From: Dipteronia dyeriana
Lineage: Eukaryota; Streptophyta; Magnoliopsida; Sapindales; Sapindaceae
DNA length: 64,000 nucleotides
Reading direction: 5' to 3'
Assembly: GCA_032871835.1 (NCBI GenBank)
Contig: CM065296.1
Location: 5,776,001 to 5,840,000 of the forward strand
The notes beneath the pieces are model-generated. The model was not told the origin of the DNA. It worked only from the letters and a program-made list of their open reading frames with translations, and did no database searches. Position numbers and translations under genes: made by a program. This document shows, piece by piece, positions 1 through 11,424 of this stretch. The stretch's first letter is position 1. Each line of letters starts with the position of its first letter.

Positions 1-557
1 AAAATGGAAAATTTCCAAAATTTTCTTCTTCGAAATCTATATTAATTATAAATCAAAATATTTCCTTATTTTAAAGATTTTCTCATGATATTTAATGCTC
101 CACATAATTGCTAAATATCTCAAAATTGGTACTATTATTCTCACATGCATCATTCCATAATTTATACAGTAATTACAATTCACTTACCACATTAAATAAA
201 TAATTTGGACAGTCTAACATTATTCTTGTCATTATACACCATACAATTATGTAAATAGAATCGATTCAGGGTCATGAATAATTGTTTGTAGTTTATTTTA
301 TAAGTATTTTTATGATAATGTGGTTCTTATAATAATTTCATCATCAGTTTTTATTAGAGATTTATATATTACTAGTTTGCGGCACACATGATGTGTGGGC
401 ACAGTAAAACATAACGTAATCGTTATCGAATTTATATTTCAGTTTTTTTTTCATGTGTAATCTTATCGTTGGAACTAACATATATTAGAAACAAAAGACA
501 CTAAAAGATCAATCGATTGCAAATTTATGTAATTACATTTGAAATAGACAAAATAAA
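1..557. other. AT-rich intergenic DNA
   Basis: No coding region, RNA gene or recognisable element was seen here. It is the left flank of the LTR array that begins at 563. Confidence 0.6.
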
Positions 558-562
558 GCTTT

Positions 563-1640
563 TGTTAGGTTTTGACTCATATTCTCAAGTGAACACAATG
601 TTAACCAAACAAGACTCAATTGATGTGGAGCTTCCTGGAGACGTGGGATAACGTTTGGAAGTTAAAGATGGTGTTTGAGGGAGGTTTTAAAGAGAAAGAA
701 GAACTGAAGAAATGAAGTTTGGTAGGAACCGCGGCCTGGACCGCTGTGCAGAAACGTGCACAGACCGCGGCACAGGGAGCTGTCGAACTCCTGTGGATTT
801 ACACGGCGAGGACCGCAGCGGAGGCAATGAACCACCCACGGTACTCAGAGCGGTGGTCGATAGTTTTGGTCTGTGGTGTTGGGCGCGGGTGGCCAACCGC
901 GACCCAAACCGCGGTAATAACAGATCTTGTCCAAATTAGGAATGCTGCACGAAAATAGGAAAGATGTTTTCTTCTGGAAGTTCTTGTGCTAATCAGAAAA
1001 GGAAAGAGTTTGTCTTCATGAAGAATAGGAAAGTCTTGTACTTGAAGGAAAAGGATTTCTCCTCAACAAGAAGACTTGTCATAAATAGGAAATAGTATTT
1101 ATGTGGAACAAGTAAGTCTTGTACGTTTAAGGGTAGGATTTCCTTTTATGTTAAACTCTCTGTAACTGGTATAAATAGACCTTGTATCTAGGTTATTTTG
1201 TGTGGAGAAAAAAGAACACCATGTAACATCAAAGAGTAGTAGAGAGATCCGGGTGAGAGACCCGTGAGAATATCCGGGGAGGGATCTAAGAGAATATCAG
1301 TTGATCAAGTAAGAGATCCGTGGGTGATATTCAGGGGAGACCTGGGGGATATTGTGGGGTTCTTGATGAGGATCTTATGAGTGTGGTTTGGGGTTTGGGT
1401 GTGAGAGAGAATCCTAGAATATATGGTTGTAACAATTTATCATATAGTGGAATTTTCTCTGTCGTCCTGACGGCCCGTGGTTTTTTACCCGATTTGGGTT
1501 TTCCACGTATATCTTGTGTTGTGATTGGTTTATTTTCTCTCGTCTATTTTTTCTGCTATTGACGTTATTAATTGCTATGAGTGGTGGACATATATTAGGC
1601 ACGATGATTCTGCATTCATCGGTTTCGAAAATCTCCAACA
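563..1640 (+). repeat. LTR 1 of the array
   Basis: 1,078 bp, TG to CA. It carries a TATA box (TATAAATAG at 1170-1178) downstream of a GC-rich block with several CCGCGG words. The open frame seen in LTRs 2 and 3 is shifted here. Confidence 0.9.
1170..1178 (+). promoter_or_regulatory. TATA box of LTR 1
   Basis: TATAAATAG lies in the second half of the LTR and is repeated at the same place in LTRs 2 and 4 (TATAAATAA in LTR 3). This is the expected place for the U3/R promoter of an LTR element. Confidence 0.6.
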
Positions 1641-2412
1641 ATTGGTATCAGAGCCCCTAGTTCAGCGATGACGGTTTTACAAGTATTTACGGGAGATCGT
1701 ATGGAGGACTTGGTGGTAATCGGGATGATGATGATGATGGTTGCCTAGTATGGTTTAGCAAAGGAGATACATCTTGAAAGCGGTTTCGAACTCGGAGGGT
1801 TTGATGAAAAGAAAAAATAGAGATTGAGGAAAACTTTTTTTTTTTTGGCTTGTGGTGGCAGGTACAAGTCATGGAGATCCAATCTAGGTTACACAAGGCG
1901 TTTATTGAATATAAAAAAAAATTGAACGCTCGAAGTCTCTGGTGGTGGTGTGGGGCTTATCCGGCTAAGCACTCCCCGTTCTAGTAGCAAGTTTTTCACC
2001 AGGTATGTGATGTAAGGACGGAAGGTCTTTCACAGGATTGGGTGATGCAAGGGCATGCTTATCCTTTTGGCATTTTTTCCCACTGGCCATGTAAGAGGAT
2101 ATGTTGCTGCTAGGGGTCCATAATTGTGCACAAAGCATTGGTCAAAAAGTGATGCAAGGATATCGATGGCTGACGAACTCTTTGGTAATATGACGTGAGG
2201 AGTTGGTAATATGACGTGAGGAGTTGCACCACAATTTTAGCAAGTATTTTTTGACATGGTGCCGGAACAATGAATACAAAAGAAGAAGAAAACAAATCTT
2301 AGGATGGTTCGTTCCTAAGTGGTTATACCTTGTGGTGGGGTATGCTGATTCTTGGTGATGAGAATCGTGGATGTGGACAAAAGTCTTGAGAATTCAAGCC
2401 AAAAGGGAGAAT
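1641..2412 (+). mobile_element. Internal region 1 (non-coding)
   Basis: The primer site TGGTATCAGAGC (1643-1654) is a perfect match to the usual plant tRNA-iMet site. The region ends in a purine tract, AAAAGGGAGA at 2401-2410, next to LTR 2. Only short chance frames lie between. A 22-bp segment ending in GACGTGAGGAGT is duplicated near 2190-2230 relative to the other units. Confidence 0.85.
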
Positions 2413-3524
2413 TGTTAGGTTTTGACTCATATTCTCAAGTGAACCCAATGTTAACCAAACAAGACTCAATTGATGTGGAGCTTACTGGAGAAATGGGATA
2501 ACATTTGGAGGTTGAAGATGGTGTTTGAGGGAGGTTTTAAAGAGAAAGAAGAACTAAAGAAACGAAGTCTGGTAGGTACCGCGGCCTGGACCGCGGTGCA
2601 GACACGTGCACAGACCGCTGCACAGGGAGCGGTCGAACTCCTGTGGATTTACTCGGCGTGGACCGCGGCGGAGGCAATGAACCACCCACGGTACTCAGAG
2701 CGGTGGTCGACAATTTTGGTCTGTGGTGTTGGGTGCGGGTGGCCAATCGCGACCCAAACCGCGGTAATAACGGATCTTGTCCAAATTAGGAATGTTGCAC
2801 GAAAATAGGAAAGATGTTTTCTCCTGGAAGTTCTTGTGCTAATCAGAAAAGGAAAGGGTTTGTCTTCATGAAGAATAGGAAAGTCCTGTACTTGAAGGAA
2901 ACGGATTTCTCCTTAACAAGAAGACTTGTCATAAATAGGAAATAATATTTATGTGGAACAAGTATGTCCTGAACGTTTAGGAGTAGGATTTCCTTTTATG
3001 TTAAACTCCCTGTAACTAGTATAAATAGACCTTGTATCTAGGTTATTTTGTGTGGAGAAAAAAGAACACCCTGTAACATCAAAGAGCAGTAGAGAGATTC
3101 GGGTGAGAGACCCGTGGAAATATCAGGGGAGGGATCTAAGGGAATATCAGTGGATCAAGTAAGAGATCCGTGGGTGATATTCAGTGGATCAAGTAAGAGA
3201 TCCGTGGGTGATATTCAGTGGAGACCTCGGGGATATTATGGGGTTCTTGATGAGGATCTTGTGAGTGTGGTTTGGGGTTTGGGTGTGAGAGAGAATCCTA
3301 TAATATATGGTTGTAACAATTTATCATATAGTGGAATTTTCTCTATCGTCCTGACGGCCAGTGGTTTTTTACCCGATTTGGGTTTTCCACGTATATCTTA
3401 TGTTGTGATTGGTTTATTTTCTCTCTTCTATTTTTTCTACTTTTGACGTTATTAATTGCTATGAGTGGTGGGCATATATTAAGCACGACGATTCCGCATT
3501 CTTCGGTTTCAAAAATCTCCAACA
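2413..3524 (+). repeat. LTR 2 of the array
   Basis: 1,112 bp. It is longer than the others because a 34-bp segment (TCAGTGGATCAAG...) is tandemly duplicated at about 3147-3214. It holds an open frame at 2470-2808 that is not related to any family I recognise. Confidence 0.9.
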
Positions 3525-4289
3525 ATTGGTATCATAGTCCCTAGTTCAGCGATGGCGGTTTTACAAGTCTTTACGGGAGATTGTATGGAGGACTTGGTGG
3601 TAATCGGGATGATGATGATGATGGTTGCCTAGTATAGTTTAGCAAAGGAGATACGTCTTGAAAGCGGTTTCGAACTCGGTGGGTTTGATGAAAAGAAAAA
3701 ATAGAGATTGAGGAAAACTTTTTTTTTTTGGCTTGTGGTGGCAGGTACAAGTCATGGAGATCCAATCTGGGTTATACAAGACGTTTATTGAATATAAAAA
3801 AAATTGAACGCTCGAAGTCTATGGTGGTGGTGTGGGGCTTATCCAACTAAGCACTCCCCGTTCTAGTAGCAAGTTTTTCACCAGGTATGTGATGCAAGGA
3901 CGGAAAGTCTTTCATAGGATTTGGTGATGCAAGGACATGTTTATTCTTTTGGCATTTTTTCCCACTGGCCATGTAACAGGATATTTTGCTACTAGCGGTC
4001 CTTAATTGTGCACAAAGCATTGGTCAGAAAGTGATGCAAGGTGTTTGGTGGACAAGGATGCCGATGGCTGACAAACTCCTTGGTAATCTGACGTGAGGAG
4101 TTGCACCACAATTTCAGCATGTATTTTTTGACATGGTGCTGGAACAACGAACACAAAAGAAGAAGAAAACAAATCTTAGGATGGTTCGTTCCTAAGTGGT
4201 TATACATTGTGGTAGGGTATGTTGATTCTTGGTGAAGAGAATCGTGGCTTTGGACAAAGGTCTTGAGAATTCAAGCCAAAGGGGAGAAT
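3525..4289 (+). mobile_element. Internal region 2 (non-coding)
   Basis: Its primer site has decayed to TGGTATCATAGT (3527-3538), with a G-to-T change at position 10. The purine tract before LTR 3 is AAAGGGGAGA. Otherwise it is collinear with the other internal regions and has no retroviral-type coding sequence. Confidence 0.85.
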
Positions 4290-5367
4290 TATTAGGTTTT
4301 GACTCGTATTCTCAAGTGAACCCAATGTTAACCAAACAAGACTCAATTGATGTAGAGCTTCCTCGAGAAGTGGGATAACGTTTGGAAGTTGAAGATTGTG
4401 TTTGAGGGAGGTTTTGAAGAGAAAGAAGAACTAAAGAAACGAAGTCTGGTAGGTACCGCGGTCTGGACCGCGGTGCAGACACGTGCACAGATCGCGGCAC
4501 AGGGAGCGGTCGAATTCCTGTGGATTTACGCTGCGTGGACCGCGGCGGAGGCAATGAACCACCCATGGTACTCAGAGCGGTGGTCGACAGTTTTGGTCTG
4601 TGGTGTTGAGAGCGGGTGGCCAACCGCGACCCAAACAGTGGCAATAACGGATCTTGCCCAAATTAGGAATGTTGCAAGAAAATAGGAAAAATGTTTTCTT
4701 CTGGAAGTTCTTGTGCTAATCAGAAAAGGAAAGAGTTTGTCTTCATGAAGAATAGGAAAGTTCAATACTTGAATGAAACGTATTTCTCCTTAACAAGAAG
4801 ACTTTTCATAAATAGGAAATAGTATTTATGTGGAACAAGTAAGTCATGTACGTTTAGGAGTAGGATTTCCTTTTATGTTAAACTCCCTGTAACTTGTATA
4901 AATAAACCTTATATCTAGGTTATTTTGTATTGAGAAAAAAGAACACCTTGTAACATCAGAGAGTAGTAGAGAGATCCGGGTGAGAGACCCATGGGAATAT
5001 CCGGGGAGGGATCTAAGGGAATATTAGTGGATTAAGTAAGAGATCCGTGAGTGATATTCAGGGGAGACCTAGGGGATATTATGGGGTTCTTGATGAGGAT
5101 ATTGTGAGTGTGGTTTAGGGTTTGGGTGTGAGAGAGAATCCTAGAATATATGGTTGTAACAATTTATCATATAGTGGAATTTTCTCTGTCGTCTTGACGG
5201 CCCATGGTTTTTTACCCGATTTGGGTTTTCCATGTATATCTTGTGTTGTGATTGTTTTATTTTCTCTCGTCTATTTTTTCTATTATTGATGTTATTAATT
5301 GCTATGAGTGGTATGCATATATTAGGCACGACGATTCCGCATTCATCGGTTTCGAAAATCTCCAACA
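4290..5367 (+). repeat. LTR 3 of the array
   Basis: 1,078 bp. The terminal dinucleotide is mutated from TG to TA (TATTAGG). The rest is collinear with LTR 1. Confidence 0.88.
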
Positions 5368-6127
5368 ATTGGTATCAGAGCCCCTAGTTCAGCGATGACG
5401 GTTTTACAAGTCTTTACGGGAGATCGTATGGAGGACTTGGTGTTAATCGGGATGATGATGATGATGATGGTTGCCTAATATGGTTTAGCAAAGAAGATAC
5501 GTCTTGAAAGAGGTTTCGAACTCGGTGGGTTCGATGAAAAGAAAAAATAGAGATTGGGGAAAACTTTTTTTTTTTGGTTTGTGGTGACACATGGAGATCC
5601 AATCTGGGTTACACAAGGCGTTTATTGAATATAAAAAAAAATTGAACGCTCGAAGTCTCTGGTGGTGGTGTGGGGCTTATCCGGCTAAGCACTCTTCGTT
5701 CTAGTAGCAAGTTTTTCACCAGGTATGTGATGCAAGGACGAAAGTTCTTTCACAGGATTAGGTGATGCAATGACATGTTTATCCTTTTGGTAGTTTTTCT
5801 CACTGGCCATGTAAGAGGATATGTTGCTGCTAGTGGTCCATAATTGCGCACAAAGCATTGGTCAAAAAGTGATACAAGGTGTGTGGTGGACAAGGATGTT
5901 GATGGCTGACGAACTCCTTGGTAATCTGATGTGAGGAGTTGCACCACAATTTCAGCAAGTATTTTTTGACATGGTGCCGGAACAACGAACACAAAAGAAG
6001 AAGAAAACAAATCTTAGGATGGTTCGTTCCTAAGTGGTTATACCTTGTGGTAGGGTATGTTGATTCTTGGTGATGAGAATCTTGGCTGTGGACAAAGGAC
6101 TTGAGAATTCAAACCAAATGGGAGAAT
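5368..6127 (+). mobile_element. Internal region 3 (non-coding)
   Basis: It has an intact primer site, TGGTATCAGAGC, at 5370-5381, and a weakened purine tract (AAATGGGAGA) before LTR 4. About 760 bp, with no recognisable proteins. Confidence 0.85.
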
Positions 6128-7212
6128 TGTTAGGTTTTGACTCGTATTCTTAAGTGAACCCAATGTTAACCAAACAATACTCAATTGATATGGAGCTTCC
6201 TAGAGAAGTGGGATAACGTTTGGAAGTTGAAGATGGTGTTTGAGGGAGGTTTTGAAGAGAAAGAAGAACTGAAAAAACGAAGTCTGGTAGGTACCGCGGC
6301 CTGGACCGCGGTGCAGACACGTGCACAGATCGCGGCACATGGAGCGGTCGAACTCCTGTGGATTTACTCGGCTTAGACCGCGGCGGAGGCAATGAACCAC
6401 CCACTGTACTCAGAGCGGTGGTCGACAGTTTTGGTTTGTGGTGTTGAGCGCGGGTAGCCAACCGCGACCCAAACAACGGTAATAACGGATCTTGCCCAAC
6501 TTAGGAATGCTGTACGAAAATAGGAAAGATGTTTCTTCTGGAAGTTCTTGTGCTAATCAGAAAAGGAAAGAGTTTGTCTTCATGAAGAATAGGAAAGTCC
6601 TGTATTTGAAGGAAACGGATTTCTCCTTAACATGAAGACTTGTCATAAATAGGAAATAGTATTTATGTGGAACAAGTAAGTCTTGTACGTTTAGGAGTAG
6701 GATTTCCTTTTATGTTAAACTCCATGTAACTAGTATAAATAGACCTTGTATCTAGGTTATTTTGTGTGGAGAAAAAAGAACACCATGTAACATCAGAGAG
6801 TAGTAGAGAGATCCGGGTGAGAGACCTGTGGGAATATCCGGGGAGGGATCTAAGGGAATATCAGTGGATCAAGTAAGAGATCCGTGGGTGATATTCAGGG
6901 GAGACCTAGGGGATATTGTGGGGTTCTTGATGAGGATCTTGTGAGTGTGGTTTGGGGTTTGGGGTTTGGGTGTGAGATTGAATCCTAGAATATATGGTTG
7001 TAACAATTTATCATATAGTGGAATTTTCTCTGTCGTCCTGACTGCCCGTGGTTTTTTTACCCGATTTGGGTTTTCCACGTATATCTTGTGTTGTGATTGG
7101 TTTATTTTCTCTCGTCTATTTTTTCTGCTATTGACGTTATTAATTGCTATGAGTTATGAGCATATATTAGGCATGACGATTCCGCGTTCATCGGTTTCGA
7201 AAATCTCCAACA
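6128..7212 (+). repeat. LTR 4 of the array
   Basis: 1,085 bp, ending TCCAACA at 7212, directly followed by the target duplication GCTTT. A TAG interrupts the LTR open frame near 6375. Confidence 0.9.
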
Positions 7213-7217
7213 GCTTT

Positions 7218-7970
7218 CAACTACAAATTTAACATTTTTCCAAAATTTCTAATTCAAATTATCCAAACCATTGCTTTATACTCTCTAAATTGATGTTCTA
7301 ATTTAATCTCAAGTCTGTGACGAAAAAAGACCGTAAAGAAAATCAAATTAAACAAATTTGTATATATTATAACCTATATTATTTGTATAAATACCTAAAA
7401 ACAGTGCTTGTTATACCTCTGAACATCATTGCGTGTGTAGAATGTACAAATTTAGATACCAAAAATTAAAATTATAATTCAACTAAAAAAATATATAAAC
7501 AGTTGAAACAAAAAAAATGTGAAATCTTAAATGATGAACCTTAGTGGATTTGGTGGGTTGTGTGGATTTGGATGAACCGCCACCCTTAGATGGGGGATAA
7601 ACAATGGCTTCGAGGTGTTAGGATTGAGTGATAAGCAAATAAAGAAATAAACATAGCAATAGAGAAAAAGAGTTTTTGACATTTTCTTTTGGATAGAAAT
7701 TATCAAGCTTTTCAAACCCAACAAAAATTATATAAAAGGTAATACAAATGAGATAATTGAATAAGAAATGCTTTATTTTTTTACTAAATTGAATATGAAA
7801 GGTTAGCTTGGGATTTATTATTTTTAATTAATTAATGGGATCATGAATGTAAATGAAGAGTCAGTTCCATAACTAATGATATAATGAATTAATTTTCTTA
7901 ATGAACCACAAATAAAATGAAATAAAATAACTTACCAAATAATATTATATTTATATAATATTTAAATAGA
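7218..7970. other. AT-rich intergenic DNA
   Basis: No gene or element with clear ends was seen. Confidence 0.5.
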
Positions 7971-8271
7971 TATTATTATTTTTAATTATTGTTAATTATT
8001 TTTAATATTTTGAAAAAATAGTGTTAATTAGTTATCTATAAAATATATATTATAATATTTGGTAAGTTATTAATTGTAATATTTTTAATGATATTTTTTT
8101 TTCTATATTCAAAAATCTATTATAGGTAATCAAGAGATAATCATGTACGTAATTAATGAGATAGTGAATAAATTCTCTTAACCAACTCATAATTAATTTT
8201 TAATTATTGTGTTTTTTTTGAAGTATTACATTATTTGGTAAGTTTAAAAGACAAACCATGTATATATATAT

Positions 8272-8657
8272 AATAGTTCTCTCATAAGGGATCTCTTATT
8301 TTAAATTCAGTAAGGACCACCATGAAATCACATCCATTTTTATGAATTTTGATATTAATTTTTTTATGGATGATATTTTCAATGAAATGTATTTATGAAT
8401 AAAATTTGAGGATTTACAAGCACCCAACTATTTATCCCGATTTTGTTAAATATAAAGACATCGATAAAAAGGCGAAATATAGGAAAATTCAAGAAAAATA
8501 GTTATAGTGTTTGAAAAATTCTCAAATTTAATTCATAGATAGATTTCATTGAACATATCATTCACACAAAAAAAAGATCAAAATTCATAAAAATGGATGT
8601 GGTTTCATGGTGGTCCTTACCAAAATTAAAATAAGAGATTCCTTATGAGAGAACCAC

Positions 8658-8661
<4 letters not shown>
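8272..8661. mobile_element. MITE-like hairpin element
   Basis: The ends are near-perfect inverted copies of about 85 bp: AGTTCTCTCATAAGG... on the left and CCTTATGAGAGAACCACT on the right, including a shared block around GGACCACCATGAAA. It sits in the spacer of the larger inverted repeat. The superfamily was not determined because target duplications are hidden by flanking simple repeats. Confidence 0.7.

Positions 8662-8752
<91 letters not shown>
8661..8752. repeat. (AC)n(AT)n microsatellite
   Basis: About 64 bp of AC repeats run into about 28 bp of AT repeats. Confidence 0.95.
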
Positions 8753-8756
<4 letters not shown>

Positions 8757-8763
8757 GTTTCCC

Positions 8764-8918
8764 AGTCAGTACGCACTGATATAAGTTATATCAGATCGTT
8801 GCATGTGAACCATTGATTATGAAGAGGTTTTGATAAGTGCATACACTTGGAATCAAAGTATGTAAATCTAATAATTCACATCCAACGCACTGACGAATTT
8901 ATATCAGTGCGTACTAAC
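8764..8918. mobile_element. Short MITE, family with TIR AGTCAGTACGCACTGAT, copy 1
   Basis: The ends are inverted: AGTCAGTACGCACTGATA on the left and TATCAGTGCGTACTAAC on the right. The interior (CATGTGAACCATTGAT ... AAGTGCATACACTT) recurs in copies at 14254 and 14524. Confidence 0.7.
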
Positions 8919-9239
8919 TTAAAAATTTATGTATATATATATACACACACGGTTTGTATTTTAAACTTACCAAATAATGTAATACTTAAAAAAAACACAA
9001 TAATTAAAAATAAATTATGAGTTGGTTATGAGAATTCATTCACTATCCCATTAATTACGTACATGATTATCTCTTGATTAACTATAGATTTTTTATTTTA
9101 AAAAAATATATAATTAAAAATATTACAATTAATAACTTACCAAATATTATAATATATATTTTATAGATAAATAATTAACACTATTTCCTTAAAAAATATT
9201 AAAAATAGTTAACAATAATTAAAAATAATAATAATGCTA

Positions 9240-10007
9240 GTTTGCCTGAATTTGGTGTACAAATCCAATCAGCGTGTCCAAATATGATATGACATCACTA
9301 TAATCAATTCATTTAAATTGTATTAAATTTACAAATATAAATGAATGAATTATAATGATGTCACGTTATTTGAGTATTAAATTTGGATAAAATAGTATTA
9401 CTAATATGACTTATCTCAAACTTACCAAATTATGTAATGCTTTAAAAATATTGTATACTTCAAAAATATTCCAAATAATGTCTTTCACCCATCTTGGCTT
9501 TTGCATAGTTTACGTTCTTTTAACGTTTTTATTTGTTGTTTTTTAAAAATGAAAATGAAAACGAAAACAATATTTTTGGTTTCCATTTCGAATTCTGAAA
9601 ACGTGTCTGGTAGTATATATTGGAATATGTATTCCGAAAATGAAAACGGAAAAAACGCGTTTGGTAAATTAACAAAAAAAATTGATTTTTTTTACACTAT
9701 ATAATTCATTCATAAATTTGAAATTAGAGAATGTTTTATCATATTATATATATGGAAAATACTGTTTTAGATCCACAATACGTTAATTATATTTATATCT
9801 ATTCAATTTCCGTATTATTTTATGTTCTATAGAAAATGGATCGGTATTTACCGACACTTCTTACTCGTTTTAAACCAATTATAGAGCCAACCCCTTGTAT
9901 TAATTTTGGTAATCTCTTCATCAATTCTAATTGGTGATTGAAAAAAAAAAATTGCACAGAACATTTGAATGGCAGAAAGCATCCAGAGAATTAATATATA
10001 AGAAAGT
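9240..10007. other. AT-rich DNA without a gene
   Basis: No supported coding region. A GAAAATGAAAACG-rich patch at 9545-9665 resembles, in inverted orientation, a patch at 12110-12180. See the rejected items. Confidence 0.4.
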
Positions 10008-11424
10008 ATCATTTTGCTCCATGAGTTTAACCCTATTGTTAAGACGAGGATAAGGTTTAGTCATATTGGCCGGTCTCCCCCCTCAAATAGAAATAATGTA
10101 TTATATGCCTCTTCTGTTACATTTTCCATCCATTAAATGTATTTTATGCCCCTTATGTTACCTTTATTCCATATAATTACCATTGTACCATCAATATATT
10201 CTTTAAATAAAAAATATGTTAAAAAACAGAAAGAAAATAAAAGTTTTTTTTTAAAAGATGGGATCTCTACCGTCCATCTCAATGATGGACGGTGGAGATA
10301 ATTTTTTTTTTTCAATTTAATAAAAAATAAATAAATAAAAGAATTTAAAAACGATTTGTTTTTTAAAAAATACTAAAACCATCACCATCATCGGTTCATC
10401 GCCATCACCACCAACATCATCACCAAAATTTCTAACATGAATTACAATGAACCAACATCATCAAAAACATCAACACTAAACCAAATCTCTCTAGAGAGAT
10501 TGATCAAAATCATCAAAATCATCACCAACCACCGAATTGATCTAAACACCAAATCATCACCAAACCGATCCAAGCACCAAATTGATAAGAAACAACATAC
10601 CCAAACCCAAAACCTAGAATTCCAAACCCAGAAATCCCCAAAATCAGAAATCTCTGTATCTTCAACTACCAACAAACAAAATCGATAAAAATCAAAATCC
10701 AACCAGACAAAACTGAACACAATCACACTAGGAAACAAAATCTAACAAAATCAAAATCAAAATAAAAAATCAAACCCATACCCGGTTGGCTTACATCATC
10801 ATCAACAATGCCAAAAAAAAATCATCTCCACCAAATCACCACCACCAATTTCTTCTTTCTCTCGATCTCATCTCTTCCTCTCTCATCACGATGATCTCTC
10901 TCTCTCTCACACAACAAAGAACATGGCAAATCTGGGCACATGTCGATTTCGCTTTCAATTTCGATTTGGGGTGGTGGTGGTGGTGGTGGCTGGGATTGAT
11001 GTGCGGTTGACTGGGGTTGTAGTTATGTGGTTGGGTGATGGCCGATTGACTGGGTTGTGGTGGTTGGGTGATGGCGATTCGAGCGATTTACTGGGTTCTA
11101 GGTTTTGGTGGTTTGATGATAGACGGTTGATTGGGTTGTGGTCTGGTGGTTAGGTGATGGCCGATTGATTGGGTTGTCGTGGTTAGGGTGATGGCGATAC
11201 ATTGTGTTCTGGTGGTAACAATGGTGGTTTCAGGTGATGAAGATGAAGCTGAAGAGAGAGAGATGAGAGAAACAGATGAGAGATCGTGAGAGAGGAGAGA
11301 GAACGATGTTCTTATTATTTGGTACAATTTTTATTATTTCCATTTCAGGGGGATTAACGGTCAATATGACCAAACCCTATCCTCGTCTTAACAATAGGGT
11401 TAAACTCAAGGGGGGAAATGATAT
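10008..11424. mobile_element. Non-autonomous TIR element, probably Mutator-like
   Basis: Inverted repeats of about 70 bp bound this 1.4-kb segment. The left end reads ATCATTTTGCTCCATGAG and continues through GTTTAACCCTATTGTTAAGA. The right end, reverse-complemented, reads ATCATTTCCCCCCTTGAG and continues through the same block. The long TIRs and absence of coding sequence suggest a non-autonomous MULE, but I could not confirm a 9-bp target duplication. The interior is rich in CATCA and TGGTGG repeats, and the open frames there are compositional. Confidence 0.65.

Larger units (their letters stand above)
563..7212 (+). mobile_element. Tandem non-autonomous LTR retrotransposon (4 LTRs, 3 internal regions)
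   Basis: Four LTRs alternate with three internal regions of about 765 bp in head-to-tail order. The LTRs start TGTTAGG (TATTAGG in the third) and end TCCAACA. The 5-bp direct repeat GCTTT lies immediately outside the two ends (558-562 and 7213-7217) and is absent at inner junctions, so the block entered the genome as one insertion or grew in place afterwards. Each internal region begins with a tRNA-Met primer site and ends with a purine tract. No gag, protease, integrase or reverse transcriptase is visible, so the element depends on proteins made elsewhere. By size it falls between TRIM and LARD elements. Confidence 0.92.
7971..9232. repeat. Large imperfect inverted repeat (foldback structure)
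   Basis: Arms of about 290 bp at 7971-8268 and 8936-9232 are reverse complements with few differences. Both contain, in opposite orientation, ATTTGGTAAGTTATTAATTG and the block around GATAATCATGTACGTAATTA. The spacer holds a smaller hairpin element, an AC/AT microsatellite and a third short inverted-repeat element. Either a foldback transposon or two head-to-head copies of one AT-rich element would explain it. No coding sequence lies inside. Confidence 0.75.

Noticed and set aside
8641..8760. CRISPR-like or regulatory array
   Set aside because: Simple AC/AT microsatellite without spacers; the window is a plant nuclear genome.
10437..11327. Open frames within the Mutator-like MITE
   Set aside because: Low-complexity CATCA/TGGTGG composition, frames on both strands, inside a non-autonomous element.
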